A stretch of 64,000 bases of DNA from Phytophthora sp. 'mugwort'. Lineage: Eukaryota > Oomycota > Peronosporomycetes > Peronosporales > Peronosporaceae. Of the stretch, positions 24,098 through 37,418 are shown piece by piece. A program made the translations under genes and the position numbers. Under the pieces are notes generated by a model that was not told the origin of the DNA, ran no database searches, and saw only the letters and a list, made by a program, of their open reading frames with translations. The stretch spans positions 3,436,001 through 3,500,000 of the forward strand of contig JAUCEF010000003.1 in NCBI GenBank assembly GCA_033558025.1, in the 5' to 3' direction. Numbering within the stretch: position 1 is the stretch's first letter; every line of letters begins with the position of its first letter.

Positions 24098-24806
24098 CTG
24101 ATCATGTTACTGTGATAAAAGCAGTTGGCATCAGCACTTTCCCAAATGTGCACTTCGCGGTTCTCCTGCGAAACTCGCTGACCTTGAGTAACACTTTTCT
24201 TTTCGCTTCCTTATATATCGCTCGTGTGCCTTTCCATACATGGGATCGGCCCTTCAATGCTTGAGCTTATCAGTTTATCATCGGTCGACTTGGCATTCAT
24301 TCGCTTGCCTATGTATCAGATATTTCGGTGCCTTATTCGCTTTGACTTGCTTTGTCTTCCTGGTGCCCTCGCGTTGCCTTCACCGTGTGTTGTCGGATCT
24401 ATCTGTCTTCTTCCCTTTACTCGTCATATTAGAAGTGTGTTGTACATTATCAGCACAAGCGTTAGGAGTCGGCGAGGCGCTCGGTTTTGAGGCACGGCCA
24501 GTCGACGGACCGCGAACCTATCCAACACGCAAATGGATAAATCGCTGCAGCGCGGTCGAAAGCGGGTGGGGTGTTCCATTTAAACGTCGGCACCGTGACT
24601 AGCAGAAAAGGCTTCGGCGCGGGTGTGCAGCGAGCGAATGCGTATAGACCGAAAACGCGAGTGGAGATGTATAAATTGATTTGCTGTTGTTAGGTGGCAT
24701 TGTTCATAGAGTGGCGTGTGTATGGTAGTGCGGTGTTTTGGTTGTGTATTGATGTGTTGTGTTCGTCGATATTTGTGTTGTGGTAGAGCGCGTTTGTTGT
24801 TGTCCT

Positions 24807-24879
24807 GGGGATGTAGCTCAAATGGTAGAGCGCTCGCTTAGCATGCGAGAGGTACAGGGATCGATACCCTGCTTCTCCA
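24807..24879 (+). tRNA. tRNA-Ala (AGC), copy 32
   Basis: Consensus gene in a base unit. Confidence 0.97.
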
Positions 24880-25592
24880 CTGATCATGTTACTGTGATAA
24901 AAGCAGTTGGCATCAGCACTTTCCCAAATGTGCACTTCGCGGTTCTCCTGCGAAACTCGCTGACCTTGAGTAACACTTTTCTTTTCGCTTCCTTATATAT
25001 CGCTCGTGTGCCTTTTCCATACATGGGATCGGCCCTTCAATGCTTGAGCTTATCAGTTTATCATCGGTCGACTTGGCATTCATTCGCTTGCCTATGTATC
25101 AGATATTTCGGTGCCTTATTCGCTTTGACTTGCTTTGTCTTCCTGGTGCCCTCGCGTTGCCTCCACCGTGTGTTGTCGGATCTATCTGTCTTCTTCCCTT
25201 TACTCGTCATATTAGAAGTGTGTTGTACATTATCAGCACAAGCGTTAGGAGTCGGCGAGGCGCTCGGTTTTGAGGCACGGCCAGTCGACGGACCGCGAAC
25301 CTATCCAACACGCAAATGGATAAATCGCTGCAGCGCGGTCGAAAGCGGGTGGGGTGTTCCATTTAAACGTCGGCACCGTGACTAGCAGAAAAGGCTTCGG
25401 CGCGGGTGTGCAGCGAGCGAATGCGTATAGACCGAAAACGCGAGTGGAGATGTATAAATTGATTTGCTGTTGTTAGGTGGCATTGTTCATAGAGTGGCGT
25501 GTGTATGGTAGTGCGGTGTTTTGGTTGTGTATTGATGTGTTGTGTTCGTCGATATTATTTGTGTTGTGGTAGAGCGCGTTTGTTGTTGTCCT

Positions 25593-25665
25593 GGGGATGT
25601 AGCTCAAATGGTAGAGCGCTCGCTTAGCATGCGAGAGGTACAGGGATCGATACCCTGCTTCTCCA
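25593..25665 (+). tRNA. tRNA-Ala (AGC), copy 33
   Basis: Consensus gene. Unit alleles: ATT, 890T. First of four consecutive ATT units (33-36). Confidence 0.97.
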
Positions 25666-26378
25666 CTGATCATGTTACTGTGATAAAAGCAGTTGGCATC
25701 AGCACTTTCCCAAATGTGCACTTCGCGGTTCTCCTGCGAAACTCGCTGACCTTGAGTAACACTTTTCTTTTCGCTTCCTTATATATCGCTCGTGTGCCTT
25801 TTCCATACATGGGATCGGCCCTTCAATGCTTGAGCTTATCAGTTTATCATCGGTCGACTTGGCATTCATTCGCTTGCCTATGTATCAGATATTTCGGTGC
25901 CTTATTCGCTTTGACTTGCTTTGTCTTCCTGGTGCCCTCGCGTTGCCTTCACCGTGTGTTGTCGGATCTATCTGTCTTCTTCCCTTTACTCGTCATATTA
26001 GAAGTGTGTTGTACATTATCAGCACAAGCGTTAGGAGTCGGCGAGGCGCTCGGTTTTGAGGCACGGCCAGTCGACGGACCGCGAACCTATCCAACACGCA
26101 AATGGATAAATCGCTGCAGCGCGGTCGAAAGCGGGTGGGGTGTTCCATTTAAACGTCGGCACCGTGACTAGCAGAAAAGGCTTCGGCGCGGGTGTGCAGC
26201 GAGCGAATGCGTATAGACCGAAAACGCGAGTGGAGATGTATAAATTGATTTGCTGTTGTTAGGTGGCATTGTTCATAGAGTGGCGTGTGTATGGTAGTGC
26301 GGTGTTTTGGTTGTGTATTGATGTGTTGTGTTCGTCGATATTATTTGTGTTGTGGTAGAGCGCGTTTGTTGTTGTCCT

Positions 26379-26451
26379 GGGGATGTAGCTCAAATGGTAG
26401 AGCGCTCGCTTAGCATGCGAGAGGTACAGGGATCGATACCCTGCTTCTCCA
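26379..26451 (+). tRNA. tRNA-Ala (AGC), copy 34
   Basis: Consensus gene. Unit alleles: ATT, 3T. Confidence 0.97.
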
Positions 26452-27163
26452 CTGATCATGTTACTGTGATAAAAGCAGTTGGCATCAGCACTTTCCCAAA
26501 TGTGCACTTCGCGGTTCTCCTGCGAAACTCGCTGACCTTGAGTAACACTTTTCTTTTCGCTTCCTTATATATCGCTCGTGTGCCTTTCCATACATGGGAT
26601 CGGCCCTTCAATGCTTGAGCTTATCAGTTTATCATCGGTCGACTTGGCATTCATTCGCTTGCCTATGTATCAGATATTTCGGTGCCTTATTCGCTTTGAC
26701 TTGCTTTGTCTTCCTGGTGCCCTCGCGTTGCCTCCACCGTGTGTTGTCGGATCTATCTGTCTTCTTCCCTTTACTCGTCATATTAGAAGTGTGTTGTACA
26801 TTATCAGCACAAGCGTTAGGAGTCGGCGAGGCGCTCGGTTTTGAGGCACGGCCAGTCGACGGACCGCGAACCTATCCAACACGCAAATGGATAAATCGCT
26901 GCAGCGCGGTCGAAAGCGGGTGGGGTGTTCCATTTAAACGTCGGCACCGTGACTAGCAGAAAAGGCTTCGGCGCGGGTGTGCAGCGAGCGAATGCGTATA
27001 GACCGAAAACGCGAGTGGAGATGTATAAATTGATTTGCTGTTGTTAGGTGGCATTGTTCATAGAGTGGCGTGTGTATGGTAGTGCGGTGTTTTGGTTGTG
27101 TATTGATGTGTTGTGTTCGTCGATATTATTTGTGTTGTGGTAGAGCGCGTTTGTTGTTGTCCT

Positions 27164-27236
27164 GGGGATGTAGCTCAAATGGTAGAGCGCTCGCTTAGCA
27201 TGCGAGAGGTACAGGGATCGATACCCTGCTTCTCCA
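27164..27236 (+). tRNA. tRNA-Ala (AGC), copy 35
   Basis: Consensus gene. Unit allele: ATT only. Confidence 0.97.
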
Positions 27237-27949
27237 CTGATCATGTTACTGTGATAAAAGCAGTTGGCATCAGCACTTTCCCAAATGTGCACTTCGCGGT
27301 TCTCCTGCGAAACTCGCTGACCTTGAGTAACACTTTTCTTTTCGCTTCCTTATATATCGCTCGTGTGCCTTTTCCATACATGGGATCGGCCCTTCAATGC
27401 TTGAGCTTATCAGTTTATCATCGGTCGACTTGGCATTCATTCGCTTGCCTATGTATCAGATATTTCGGTGCCTTATTCGCTTTGACTTGCTTTGTCTTCC
27501 TGGTGCCCTCGCGTTGCCTCCACCGTGTGTTGTCGGATCTATCTGTCTTCTTCCCTTTACTCGTCATATTAGAAGTGTGTTGTACATTATCAGCACAAGC
27601 GTTAGGAGTCGGCGAGGCGCTCGGTTTTGAGGCACGGCCAGTCGACGGACCGCGAACCTATCCAACACGCAAATGGATAAATCGCTGCAGCGCGGTCGAA
27701 AGCGGGTGGGGTGTTCCATTTAAACGTCGGCACCGTGACTAGCAGAAAAGGCTTCGGCGCGGGTGTGCAGCGAGCGAATGCGTATAGACCGAAAACGCGA
27801 GTGGAGATGTATAAATTGATTTGCTGTTGTTAGGTGGCATTGTTCATAGAGTGGCGTGTGTATGGTAGTGCGGTGTTTTGGTTGTGTATTGATGTGTTGT
27901 GTTCGTCGATATTATTTGTGTTGTGGTAGAGCGCGTTTGTTGTTGTCCT

Positions 27950-28022
27950 GGGGATGTAGCTCAAATGGTAGAGCGCTCGCTTAGCATGCGAGAGGTACAG
28001 GGATCGATACCCTGCTTCTCCA
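27950..28022 (+). tRNA. tRNA-Ala (AGC), copy 36
   Basis: Consensus gene. Unit alleles: ATT, 3T, 846C, 874C, 897C, 939C. Confidence 0.97.
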
Positions 28023-28731
28023 CTGATCATGTTACTGTGATAAAAGCAGTTGGCATCAGCACTTTCCCAAATGTGCACTTCGCGGTTCTCCTGCGAAACT
28101 CGCTGACCTTGAGTAACACTTTTCTTTTCGCTTCCTTATATATCGCTCGTGTGCCTTTCCATACATGGGATCGGCCCTTCAATGCTTGAGCTTATCAGTT
28201 TATCATCGGTCGACTTGGCATTCATTCGCTTGCCTATGTATCAGATATTTCGGTGCCTTACTCGCTTTGACTTGCTTTGTCTTCCTGGCGCCCTCGCGTT
28301 GCCTCCACCGTCTGTTGTCGGATCTATCTGTCTTCTTCCCTTTACTCGTCATACTAGAAGTGTGTTGTACATTATCAGCACAAGCGTTAGGAGTCGGCGA
28401 GGCGCTCGGTTTTGAGGCACGGCCAGTCGACGGACCGCGAACCTATCCAACACGCAAATGGATAAATCGCTGCAGCGCGGTCGAAAGCGGGTGGGGTGTT
28501 CCATTTAAACGTCGGCACCGTGACTAGCAGAAAAGGCTTCGGCGCGGGTGTGCAGCGAGCGAATGCGTATAGACCGAAAACGCGAGTGGAGATGTATAAA
28601 TTGATTTGCTGTTGTTAGGTGGCATTGTTCATAGAGTGGCGTGTGTATGGTAGTGCGGTGTTTTGGTTGTGTATTGATGTGTTGTGTTCGTCGATATTTG
28701 TGTTGTGATAGAGCGCGTTTGTTGTTGTCCT

Positions 28732-28804
28732 GGGGATGTAGCTCAAATGGTAGAGCGCTCGCTTAGCATGCGAGAGGTACAGGGATCGATACCCTGCTTC
28801 TCCA
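28732..28804 (+). tRNA. tRNA-Ala (AGC), copy 37
   Basis: Consensus gene. Unit alleles: 510A, 874C, 897C, 939C. Confidence 0.97.
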
Positions 28805-29514
28805 CTGATCATGTTACTGTGATAAAAGCAGTTGGCATCAGCACTTTCCCAAATGTGCACTTCGCGGTTCTCCTGCGAAACTCGCTGACCTTGAGTAACA
28901 CTTTTCTTTTCGCTTCCTTATATATCGCTCGTGTGCCTTTTCCATACATGGGATCGGCCCTTCAATGCTTGAGCTTATCAGTTTATCATCGGTCGACTTG
29001 GCATTCATTCGCTTGCCTATGTATCAGATATTTCGGTGCCTTATTCGCTTTGACTTGCTTTGTCTTCCTGGCGCCCTCGCGTTGCCTCCACCGTCTGTTG
29101 TCGGATCTATCTGTCTTCTTCCCTTTACTCGTCATACTAGAAGTGTGTTGTACATTATCAGCACAAGCGTTAGGAGTCGGCGAGGCGCTCGGTTTTGAGG
29201 CACGGCCAGTCGACGGACCGCGAACCTATCCAACACGCAAATGGATAAATCGCTGCAGCGCGGTCGAAAGCGGGTGGGGTGTTCCATTTAAACGTCGGCA
29301 CCGTGACTAGCAGAAAAGGCTTCGGCGCGGGTGTGCAGCGAGCGAATGCGTATAGACCGAAAACGCGAGTGGAGATGTATAAATTGATTTGCTGTTGTTA
29401 GGTGGCATTGTTCATAGAGTGGCGTGTGTATGGTAGTGCGGTGTTTTGGTTGTGTATTGATGTGTTGTGTTCGTCGATATTTGTGTTGTGGTAGAGCGCG
29501 TTTGTTGTTGTCCT

Positions 29515-29587
29515 GGGGATGTAGCTCAAATGGTAGAGCGCTCGCTTAGCATGCGAGAGGTACAGGGATCGATACCCTGCTTCTCCA
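29515..29587 (+). tRNA. tRNA-Ala (AGC), copy 38
   Basis: Consensus gene. Unit alleles: 3T, 846C, 874C, 897C, 939C (type of copies 12 and 14). Confidence 0.97.
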
Positions 29588-30299
29588 CTGATCATGTTAC
29601 TGTGATAAAAGCAGTTGGCATCAGCACTTTCCCAAATGTGCACTTCGCGGTTCTCCTGCGAAACTCGCTGACCTTGAGTAACACTTTTCTTTTCGCTTCC
29701 TTATATATCGCTCGTGTGCCTTTCCATACATGGGATCGGCCCTTCAATGCTTGAGCTTATCAGTTTATCATCGGTCGACTTGGCATTCATTCGCTTGCCT
29801 ATGTATCAGATATTTCGGTGCCTTACTCGCTTTGACTTGCTTTGTCTTCCTGGCGCCCTCGCGTTGCCTCCACCGTCTGTTGTCGGATCTATCTGTCTTC
29901 TTCCCTTTACTCGTCATACTAGAAGTGTGTTGTACATTATCAGCACAAGCGTTAGGAGTCGGCGAGGCGCTCGGTTTTGAGGCACGGCCAGTCGACGGAC
30001 CGCGAACCTATCCAACACGCAAATGGATAAATCGCTGCAGCGCGGTCGAAAGCGGGTGGGGTGTTCCATTTAAACGTCGGCACCGTGACTAGCAGAAAAG
30101 GCTTCGGCGCGGGTGTGCAGCGAGCGAATGCGTATAGACCGAAAACGCGAGTGGAGATGTATAAATTGATTTGCTGTTGTTAGGTGGCATTGTTCATAGA
30201 GTGGCGTGTGTATGGTAGTGCGGTGTTTTGGTTGTGTATTGATGTGTTGTGTTCGTCGATATTATTTGTGTTGTGGTAGAGCGCGTTTGTTGTTGTCCT

Positions 30300-30372
30300 G
30301 GGGATGTAGCTCAAATGGTAGAGCGCTCGCTTAGCATGCGAGAGGTACAGGGATCGATACCCTGCTTCTCCA
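30300..30372 (+). tRNA. tRNA-Ala (AGC), copy 39
   Basis: Consensus gene. Unit alleles: ATT, 874C, 897C, 939C. Last ATT unit in the window. Confidence 0.97.
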
Positions 30373-31082
30373 CTGATCATGTTACTGTGATAAAAGCAGT
30401 TGGCATCAGCACTTTCCCAAATGTGCACTTCGCGGTTCTCCTGCGAAACTCGCTGACCTTGAGTAACACTTTTCTTTTCGCTTCCTTATATATCGCTCGT
30501 GTGCCTTTTCCATACATGGGATCGGCCCTTCAATGCTTGAGCTTATCAGTTTATCATCGGTCGACTTGGCATTCATTCGCTTGCCTATGTATCAGATATT
30601 TCGGTGCCTTATTCGCTTTGACTTGCTTTGTCTTCCTGGCGCCCTCGCGTTGCCTCCACCGTCTGTTGTCGGATCTATCTGTCTTCTTCCCTTTACTCGT
30701 CATACTAGAAGTGTGTTGTACATTATCAGCACAAGCGTTAGGAGTCGGCGAGGCGCTCGGTTTTGAGGCACGGCCAGTCGACGGACCGCGAACCTATCCA
30801 ACACGCAAATGGATAAATCGCTGCAGCGCGGTCGAAAGCGGGTGGGGTGTTCCATTTAAACGTCGGCACCGTGACTAGCAGAAAAGGCTTCGGCGCGGGT
30901 GTGCAGCGAGCGAATGCGTATAGACCGAAAACGCGAGTGGAGATGTATAAATTGATTTGCTGTTGTTAGGTGGCATTGTTCATAGAGTGGCGTGTGTATG
31001 GTAGTGCGGTGTTTTGGTTGTGTATTGATGTGTTGTGTTCGTCGATATTTGTGTTGTGGTAGAGCGCGTTTGTTGTTGTCCT

Positions 31083-31155
31083 GGGGATGTAGCTCAAATG
31101 GTAGAGCGCTCGCTTAGCATGCGAGAGGTACAGGGATCGATACCCTGCTTCTCCA
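31083..31155 (+). tRNA. tRNA-Ala (AGC), copy 40
   Basis: Consensus gene. Unit allele: 890T. Confidence 0.97.
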
Positions 31156-31865
31156 CTGATCATGTTACTGTGATAAAAGCAGTTGGCATCAGCACTTTCC
31201 CAAATGTGCACTTCGCGGTTCTCCTGCGAAACTCGCTGACCTTGAGTAACACTTTTCTTTTCGCTTCCTTATATATCGCTCGTGTGCCTTTTCCATACAT
31301 GGGATCGGCCCTTCAATGCTTGAGCTTATCAGTTTATCATCGGTCGACTTGGCATTCATTCGCTTGCCTATGTATCAGATATTTCGGTGCCTTATTCGCT
31401 TTGACTTGCTTTGTCTTCCTGGTGCCCTCGCGTTGCCTTCACCGTGTGTTGTCGGATCTATCTGTCTTCTTCCCTTTACTCGTCATATTAGAAGTGTGTT
31501 GTACATTATCAGCACAAGCGTTAGGAGTCGGCGAGGCGCTCGGTTTTGAGGCACGGCCAGTCGACGGACCGCGAACCTATCCAACACGCAAATGGATAAA
31601 TCGCTGCAGCGCGGTCGAAAGCGGGTGGGGTGTTCCATTTAAACGTCGGCACCGTGACTAGCAGAAAAGGCTTCGGCGCGGGTGTGCAGCGAGCGAATGC
31701 GTATAGACCGAAAACGCGAGTGGAGATGTATAAATTGATTTGCTGTTGTTAGGTGGCATTGTTCATAGAGTGGCGTGTGTATGGTAGTGCGGTGTTTTGG
31801 TTGTGTATTGATGTGTTGTGTTCGTCGATATTTGTGTTGTGGTAGAGCGCGTTTGTTGTTGTCCT

Positions 31866-31938
31866 GGGGATGAAGCTCAAATGGTAGAGCGCTCGCTTAG
31901 CATGCGAGAGGTACAGGGATCGATACCCTGCTTCTCCA
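31866..31938 (+). tRNA. tRNA-Ala (AGC), copy 41, T8A variant (possibly non-functional)
   Basis: Same T8A change as copy 31 (base 31873), ten units away. Unit allele: 3T; lacks the 890T of copy 31. Confidence 0.82.
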
Positions 31939-32647
31939 CTGATCATGTTACTGTGATAAAAGCAGTTGGCATCAGCACTTTCCCAAATGTGCACTTCGCG
32001 GTTCTCCTGCGAAACTCGCTGACCTTGAGTAACACTTTTCTTTTCGCTTCCTTATATATCGCTCGTGTGCCTTTCCATACATGGGATCGGCCCTTCAATG
32101 CTTGAGCTTATCAGTTTATCATCGGTCGACTTGGCATTCATTCGCTTGCCTATGTATCAGATATTTCGGTGCCTTATTCGCTTTGACTTGCTTTGTCTTC
32201 CTGGTGCCCTCGCGTTGCCTCCACCGTGTGTTGTCGGATCTATCTGTCTTCTTCCCTTTACTCGTCATATTAGAAGTGTGTTGTACATTATCAGCACAAG
32301 CGTTAGGAGTCGGCGAGGCGCTCGGTTTTGAGGCACGGCCAGTCGACGGACCGCGAACCTATCCAACACGCAAATGGATAAATCGCTGCAGCGCGGTCGA
32401 AAGCGGGTGGGGTGTTCCATTTAAACGTCGGCACCGTGACTAGCAGAAAAGGCTTCGGCGCGGGTGTGCAGCGAGCGAATGCGTATAGACCGAAAACGCG
32501 AGTGGAGATGTATAAATTGATTTGCTGTTGTTAGGTGGCATTGTTCATAGAGTGGCGTGTGTATGGTAGTGCGGTGTTTTGGTTGTGTATTGATGTGTTG
32601 TGTTCGTCGATATTTGTGTTGTGGTAGAGCGCGTTTGTTGTTGTCCT

Positions 32648-32720
32648 GGGGATGTAGCTCAAATGGTAGAGCGCTCGCTTAGCATGCGAGAGGTACAGGG
32701 ATCGATACCCTGCTTCTCCA
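32648..32720 (+). tRNA. tRNA-Ala (AGC), copy 42
   Basis: Consensus gene in a base unit. Confidence 0.97.
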
Positions 32721-33430
32721 CTGATCATGTTACTGTGATAAAAGCAGTTGGCATCAGCACTTTCCCAAATGTGCACTTCGCGGTTCTCCTGCGAAACTCG
32801 CTGACCTTGAGTAACACTTTTCTTTTCGCTTCCTTATATATCGCTCGTGTGCCTTTTCCATACATGGGATCGGCCCTTCAATGCTTGAGCTTATCAGTTT
32901 ATCATCGGTCGACTTGGCATTCATTCGCTTGCCTATGTATCAGATATTTCGGTGCCTTATTCGCTTTGACTTGCTTTGTCTTCCTGGTGCCCTCGCGTTG
33001 CCTCCACCGTGTGTTGTCGGATCTATCTGTCTTCTTCCCTTTACTCGTCATATTAGAAGTGTGTTGTACATTATCAGCACAAGCGTTAGGAGTCGGCGAG
33101 GCGCTCGGTTTTGAGGCACGGCCAGTCGACGGACCGCGAACCTATCCAACACGCAAATGGATAAATCGCTGCAGCGCGGTCGAAAGCGGGTGGGGTGTTC
33201 CATTTAAACGTCGGCACCGTGACTAGCAGAAAAGGCTTCGGCGCGGGTGTGCAGCGAGCGAATGCGTATAGACCGAAAACGCGAGTGGAGATGTATAAAT
33301 TGATTTGCTGTTGTTAGGTGGCATTGTTCATAGAGTGGCGTGTGTATGGTAGTGCGGTGTTTTGGTTGTGTATTGATGTGTTGTGTTCGTCGATATTTGT
33401 GTTGTGGTAGAGCGCGTTTGTTGTTGTCCT

Positions 33431-33503
33431 GGGGATGTAGCTCAAATGGTAGAGCGCTCGCTTAGCATGCGAGAGGTACAGGGATCGATACCCTGCTTCT
33501 CCA
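33431..33503 (+). tRNA. tRNA-Ala (AGC), copy 43
   Basis: Consensus gene. Unit alleles: 783A, 846C, 874C, 897C, 939C; same as copy 44. Confidence 0.97.
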
Positions 33504-34213
33504 CTGATCATGTTACTGTGATAAAAGCAGTTGGCATCAGCACTTTCCCAAATGTGCACTTCGCGGTTCTCCTGCGAAACTCGCTGACCTTGAGTAACAC
33601 TTTTCTTTTCGCTTCCTTATATATCGCTCGTGTGCCTTTTCCATACATGGGATCGGCCCTTCAATGCTTGAGCTTATCAATTTATCATCGGTCGACTTGG
33701 CATTCATTCGCTTGCCTATGTATCAGATATTTCGGTGCCTTACTCGCTTTGACTTGCTTTGTCTTCCTGGCGCCCTCGCGTTGCCTCCACCGTCTGTTGT
33801 CGGATCTATCTGTCTTCTTCCCTTTACTCGTCATACTAGAAGTGTGTTGTACATTATCAGCACAAGCGTTAGGAGTCGGCGAGGCGCTCGGTTTTGAGGC
33901 ACGGCCAGTCGACGGACCGCGAACCTATCCAACACGCAAATGGATAAATCGCTGCAGCGCGGTCGAAAGCGGGTGGGGTGTTCCATTTAAACGTCGGCAC
34001 CGTGACTAGCAGAAAAGGCTTCGGCGCGGGTGTGCAGCGAGCGAATGCGTATAGACCGAAAACGCGAGTGGAGATGTATAAATTGATTTGCTGTTGTTAG
34101 GTGGCATTGTTCATAGAGTGGCGTGTGTATGGTAGTGCGGTGTTTTGGTTGTGTATTGATGTGTTGTGTTCGTCGATATTTGTGTTGTGGTAGAGCGCGT
34201 TTGTTGTTGTCCT

Positions 34214-34286
34214 GGGGATGTAGCTCAAATGGTAGAGCGCTCGCTTAGCATGCGAGAGGTACAGGGATCGATACCCTGCTTCTCCA
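34214..34286 (+). tRNA. tRNA-Ala (AGC), copy 44
   Basis: Consensus gene. Unit matches copy 43 at all tracked sites. Confidence 0.97.
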
Positions 34287-34996
34287 CTGATCATGTTACT
34301 GTGATAAAAGCAGTTGGCATCAGCACTTTCCCAAATGTGCACTTCGCGGTTCTCCTGCGAAACTCGCTGACCTTGAGTAACACTTTTCTTTTCGCTTCCT
34401 TATATATCGCTCGTGTGCCTTTTCCATACATGGGATCGGCCCTTCAATGCTTGAGCTTATCAATTTATCATCGGTCGACTTGGCATTCATTCGCTTGCCT
34501 ATGTATCAGATATTTCGGTGCCTTACTCGCTTTGACTTGCTTTGTCTTCCTGGCGCCCTCGCGTTGCCTCCACCGTCTGTTGTCGGATCTATCTGTCTTC
34601 TTCCCTTTACTCGTCATACTAGAAGTGTGTTGTACATTATCAGCACAAGCGTTAGGAGTCGGCGAGGCGCTCGGTTTTGAGGCACGGCCAGTCGACGGAC
34701 CGCGAACCTATCCAACACGCAAATGGATAAATCGCTGCAGCGCGGTCGAAAGCGGGTGGGGTGTTCCATTTAAACGTCGGCACCGTGACTAGCAGAAAAG
34801 GCTTCGGCGCGGGTGTGCAGCGAGCGAATGCGTATAGACCGAAAACGCGAGTGGAGATGTATAAATTGATTTGCTGTTGTTAGGTGGCATTGTTCATAGA
34901 GTGGCGTGTGTATGGTAGTGCGGTGTTTTGGTTGTGTATTGATGTGTTGTGTTCGTCGATATTTGTGTTGTGGTAGAGCGCGTTTGTTGTTGTCCT

Positions 34997-35069
34997 GGGG
35001 ATGTAGCTCAAATGGTAGAGCGCTCGCTTAGCATGCGAGAGGTACAGGGATCGATACCCTGCTTCTCCA
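34997..35069 (+). tRNA. tRNA-Ala (AGC), copy 45
   Basis: Consensus gene. Unit alleles: 890T and a private G to T at 35196. Confidence 0.97.
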
Positions 35070-35779
35070 CTGATCATGTTACTGTGATAAAAGCAGTTGG
35101 CATCAGCACTTTCCCAAATGTGCACTTCGCGGTTCTCCTGCGAAACTCGCTGACCTTGAGTAACACTTTTCTTTTCGCTTCCTTATATATCGCTCTTGTG
35201 CCTTTTCCATACATGGGATCGGCCCTTCAATGCTTGAGCTTATCAGTTTATCATCGGTCGACTTGGCATTCATTCGCTTGCCTATGTATCAGATATTTCG
35301 GTGCCTTATTCGCTTTGACTTGCTTTGTCTTCCTGGTGCCCTCGCGTTGCCTTCACCGTGTGTTGTCGGATCTATCTGTCTTCTTCCCTTTACTCGTCAT
35401 ATTAGAAGTGTGTTGTACATTATCAGCACAAGCGTTAGGAGTCGGCGAGGCGCTCGGTTTTGAGGCACGGCCAGTCGACGGACCGCGAACCTATCCAACA
35501 CGCAAATGGATAAATCGCTGCAGCGCGGTCGAAAGCGGGTGGGGTGTTCCATTTAAACGTCGGCACCGTGACTAGCAGAAAAGGCTTCGGCGCGGGTGTG
35601 CAGCGAGCGAATGCGTATAGACCGAAAACGCGAGTGGAGATGTATAAATTGATTTGCTGTTGTTAGGTGGCATTGTTCATAGAGTGGCGTGTGTATGGTA
35701 GTGCGGTGTTTTGGTTGTGTATTGATGTGTTGTGTTCGTCGATATTTGTGTTGTGGTAGAGCGCGTTTGTTGTTGTCCT

Positions 35780-35852
35780 GGGGATGTAGCTCAAATGGTA
35801 GAGCGCTCGCTTAGCATGCGAGAGGTACAGGGATCGATACCCTGCTTCTCCA
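35780..35852 (+). tRNA. tRNA-Ala (AGC), copy 46
   Basis: Consensus gene. Unit alleles: 694C, 767G, 783A, 939C. First of four matching units. Confidence 0.97.
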
Positions 35853-36562
35853 CTGATCATGTTACTGTGATAAAAGCAGTTGGCATCAGCACTTTCCCAA
35901 ATGTGCACTTCGCGGTTCTCCTGCGAAACTCGCTGACCTCGAGTAACACTTTTCTTTTCGCTTCCTTATATATCGCTCGTGTGCCTTTTCCATACATGGG
36001 ATCGGCCCTTCAGTGCTTGAGCTTATCAATTTATCATCGGTCGACTTGGCATTCATTCGCTTGCCTATGTATCAGATATTTCGGTGCCTTATTCGCTTTG
36101 ACTTGCTTTGTCTTCCTGGTGCCCTCGCGTTGCCTCCACCGTGTGTTGTCGGATCTATCTGTCTTCTTCCCTTTACTCGTCATACTAGAAGTGTGTTGTA
36201 CATTATCAGCACAAGCGTTAGGAGTCGGCGAGGCGCTCGGTTTTGAGGCACGGCCAGTCGACGGACCGCGAACCTATCCAACACGCAAATGGATAAATCG
36301 CTGCAGCGCGGTCGAAAGCGGGTGGGGTGTTCCATTTAAACGTCGGCACCGTGACTAGCAGAAAAGGCTTCGGCGCGGGTGTGCAGCGAGCGAATGCGTA
36401 TAGACCGAAAACGCGAGTGGAGATGTATAAATTGATTTGCTGTTGTTAGGTGGCATTGTTCATAGAGTGGCGTGTGTATGGTAGTGCGGTGTTTTGGTTG
36501 TGTATTGATGTGTTGTGTTCGTCGATATTTGTGTTGTGGTAGAGCGCGTTTGTTGTTGTCCT

Positions 36563-36635
36563 GGGGATGTAGCTCAAATGGTAGAGCGCTCGCTTAGCAT
36601 GCGAGAGGTACAGGGATCGATACCCTGCTTCTCCA
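36563..36635 (+). tRNA. tRNA-Ala (AGC), copy 47
   Basis: Consensus gene. Unit as copy 46. Confidence 0.97.
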
Positions 36636-37345
36636 CTGATCATGTTACTGTGATAAAAGCAGTTGGCATCAGCACTTTCCCAAATGTGCACTTCGCGGTT
36701 CTCCTGCGAAACTCGCTGACCTCGAGTAACACTTTTCTTTTCGCTTCCTTATATATCGCTCGTGTGCCTTTTCCATACATGGGATCGGCCCTTCAGTGCT
36801 TGAGCTTATCAATTTATCATCGGTCGACTTGGCATTCATTCGCTTGCCTATGTATCAGATATTTCGGTGCCTTATTCGCTTTGACTTGCTTTGTCTTCCT
36901 GGTGCCCTCGCGTTGCCTCCACCGTGTGTTGTCGGATCTATCTGTCTTCTTCCCTTTACTCGTCATACTAGAAGTGTGTTGTACATTATCAGCACAAGCG
37001 TTAGGAGTCGGCGAGGCGCTCGGTTTTGAGGCACGGCCAGTCGACGGACCGCGAACCTATCCAACACGCAAATGGATAAATCGCTGCAGCGCGGTCGAAA
37101 GCGGGTGGGGTGTTCCATTTAAACGTCGGCACCGTGACTAGCAGAAAAGGCTTCGGCGCGGGTGTGCAGCGAGCGAATGCGTATAGACCGAAAACGCGAG
37201 TGGAGATGTATAAATTGATTTGCTGTTGTTAGGTGGCATTGTTCATAGAGTGGCGTGTGTATGGTAGTGCGGTGTTTTGGTTGTGTATTGATGTGTTGTG
37301 TTCGTCGATATTTGTGTTGTGGTAGAGCGCGTTTGTTGTTGTCCT

Positions 37346-37418
37346 GGGGATGTAGCTCAAATGGTAGAGCGCTCGCTTAGCATGCGAGAGGTACAGGGAT
37401 CGATACCCTGCTTCTCCA
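37346..37418 (+). tRNA. tRNA-Ala (AGC), copy 48
   Basis: Consensus gene. Unit as copy 46. Confidence 0.97.
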
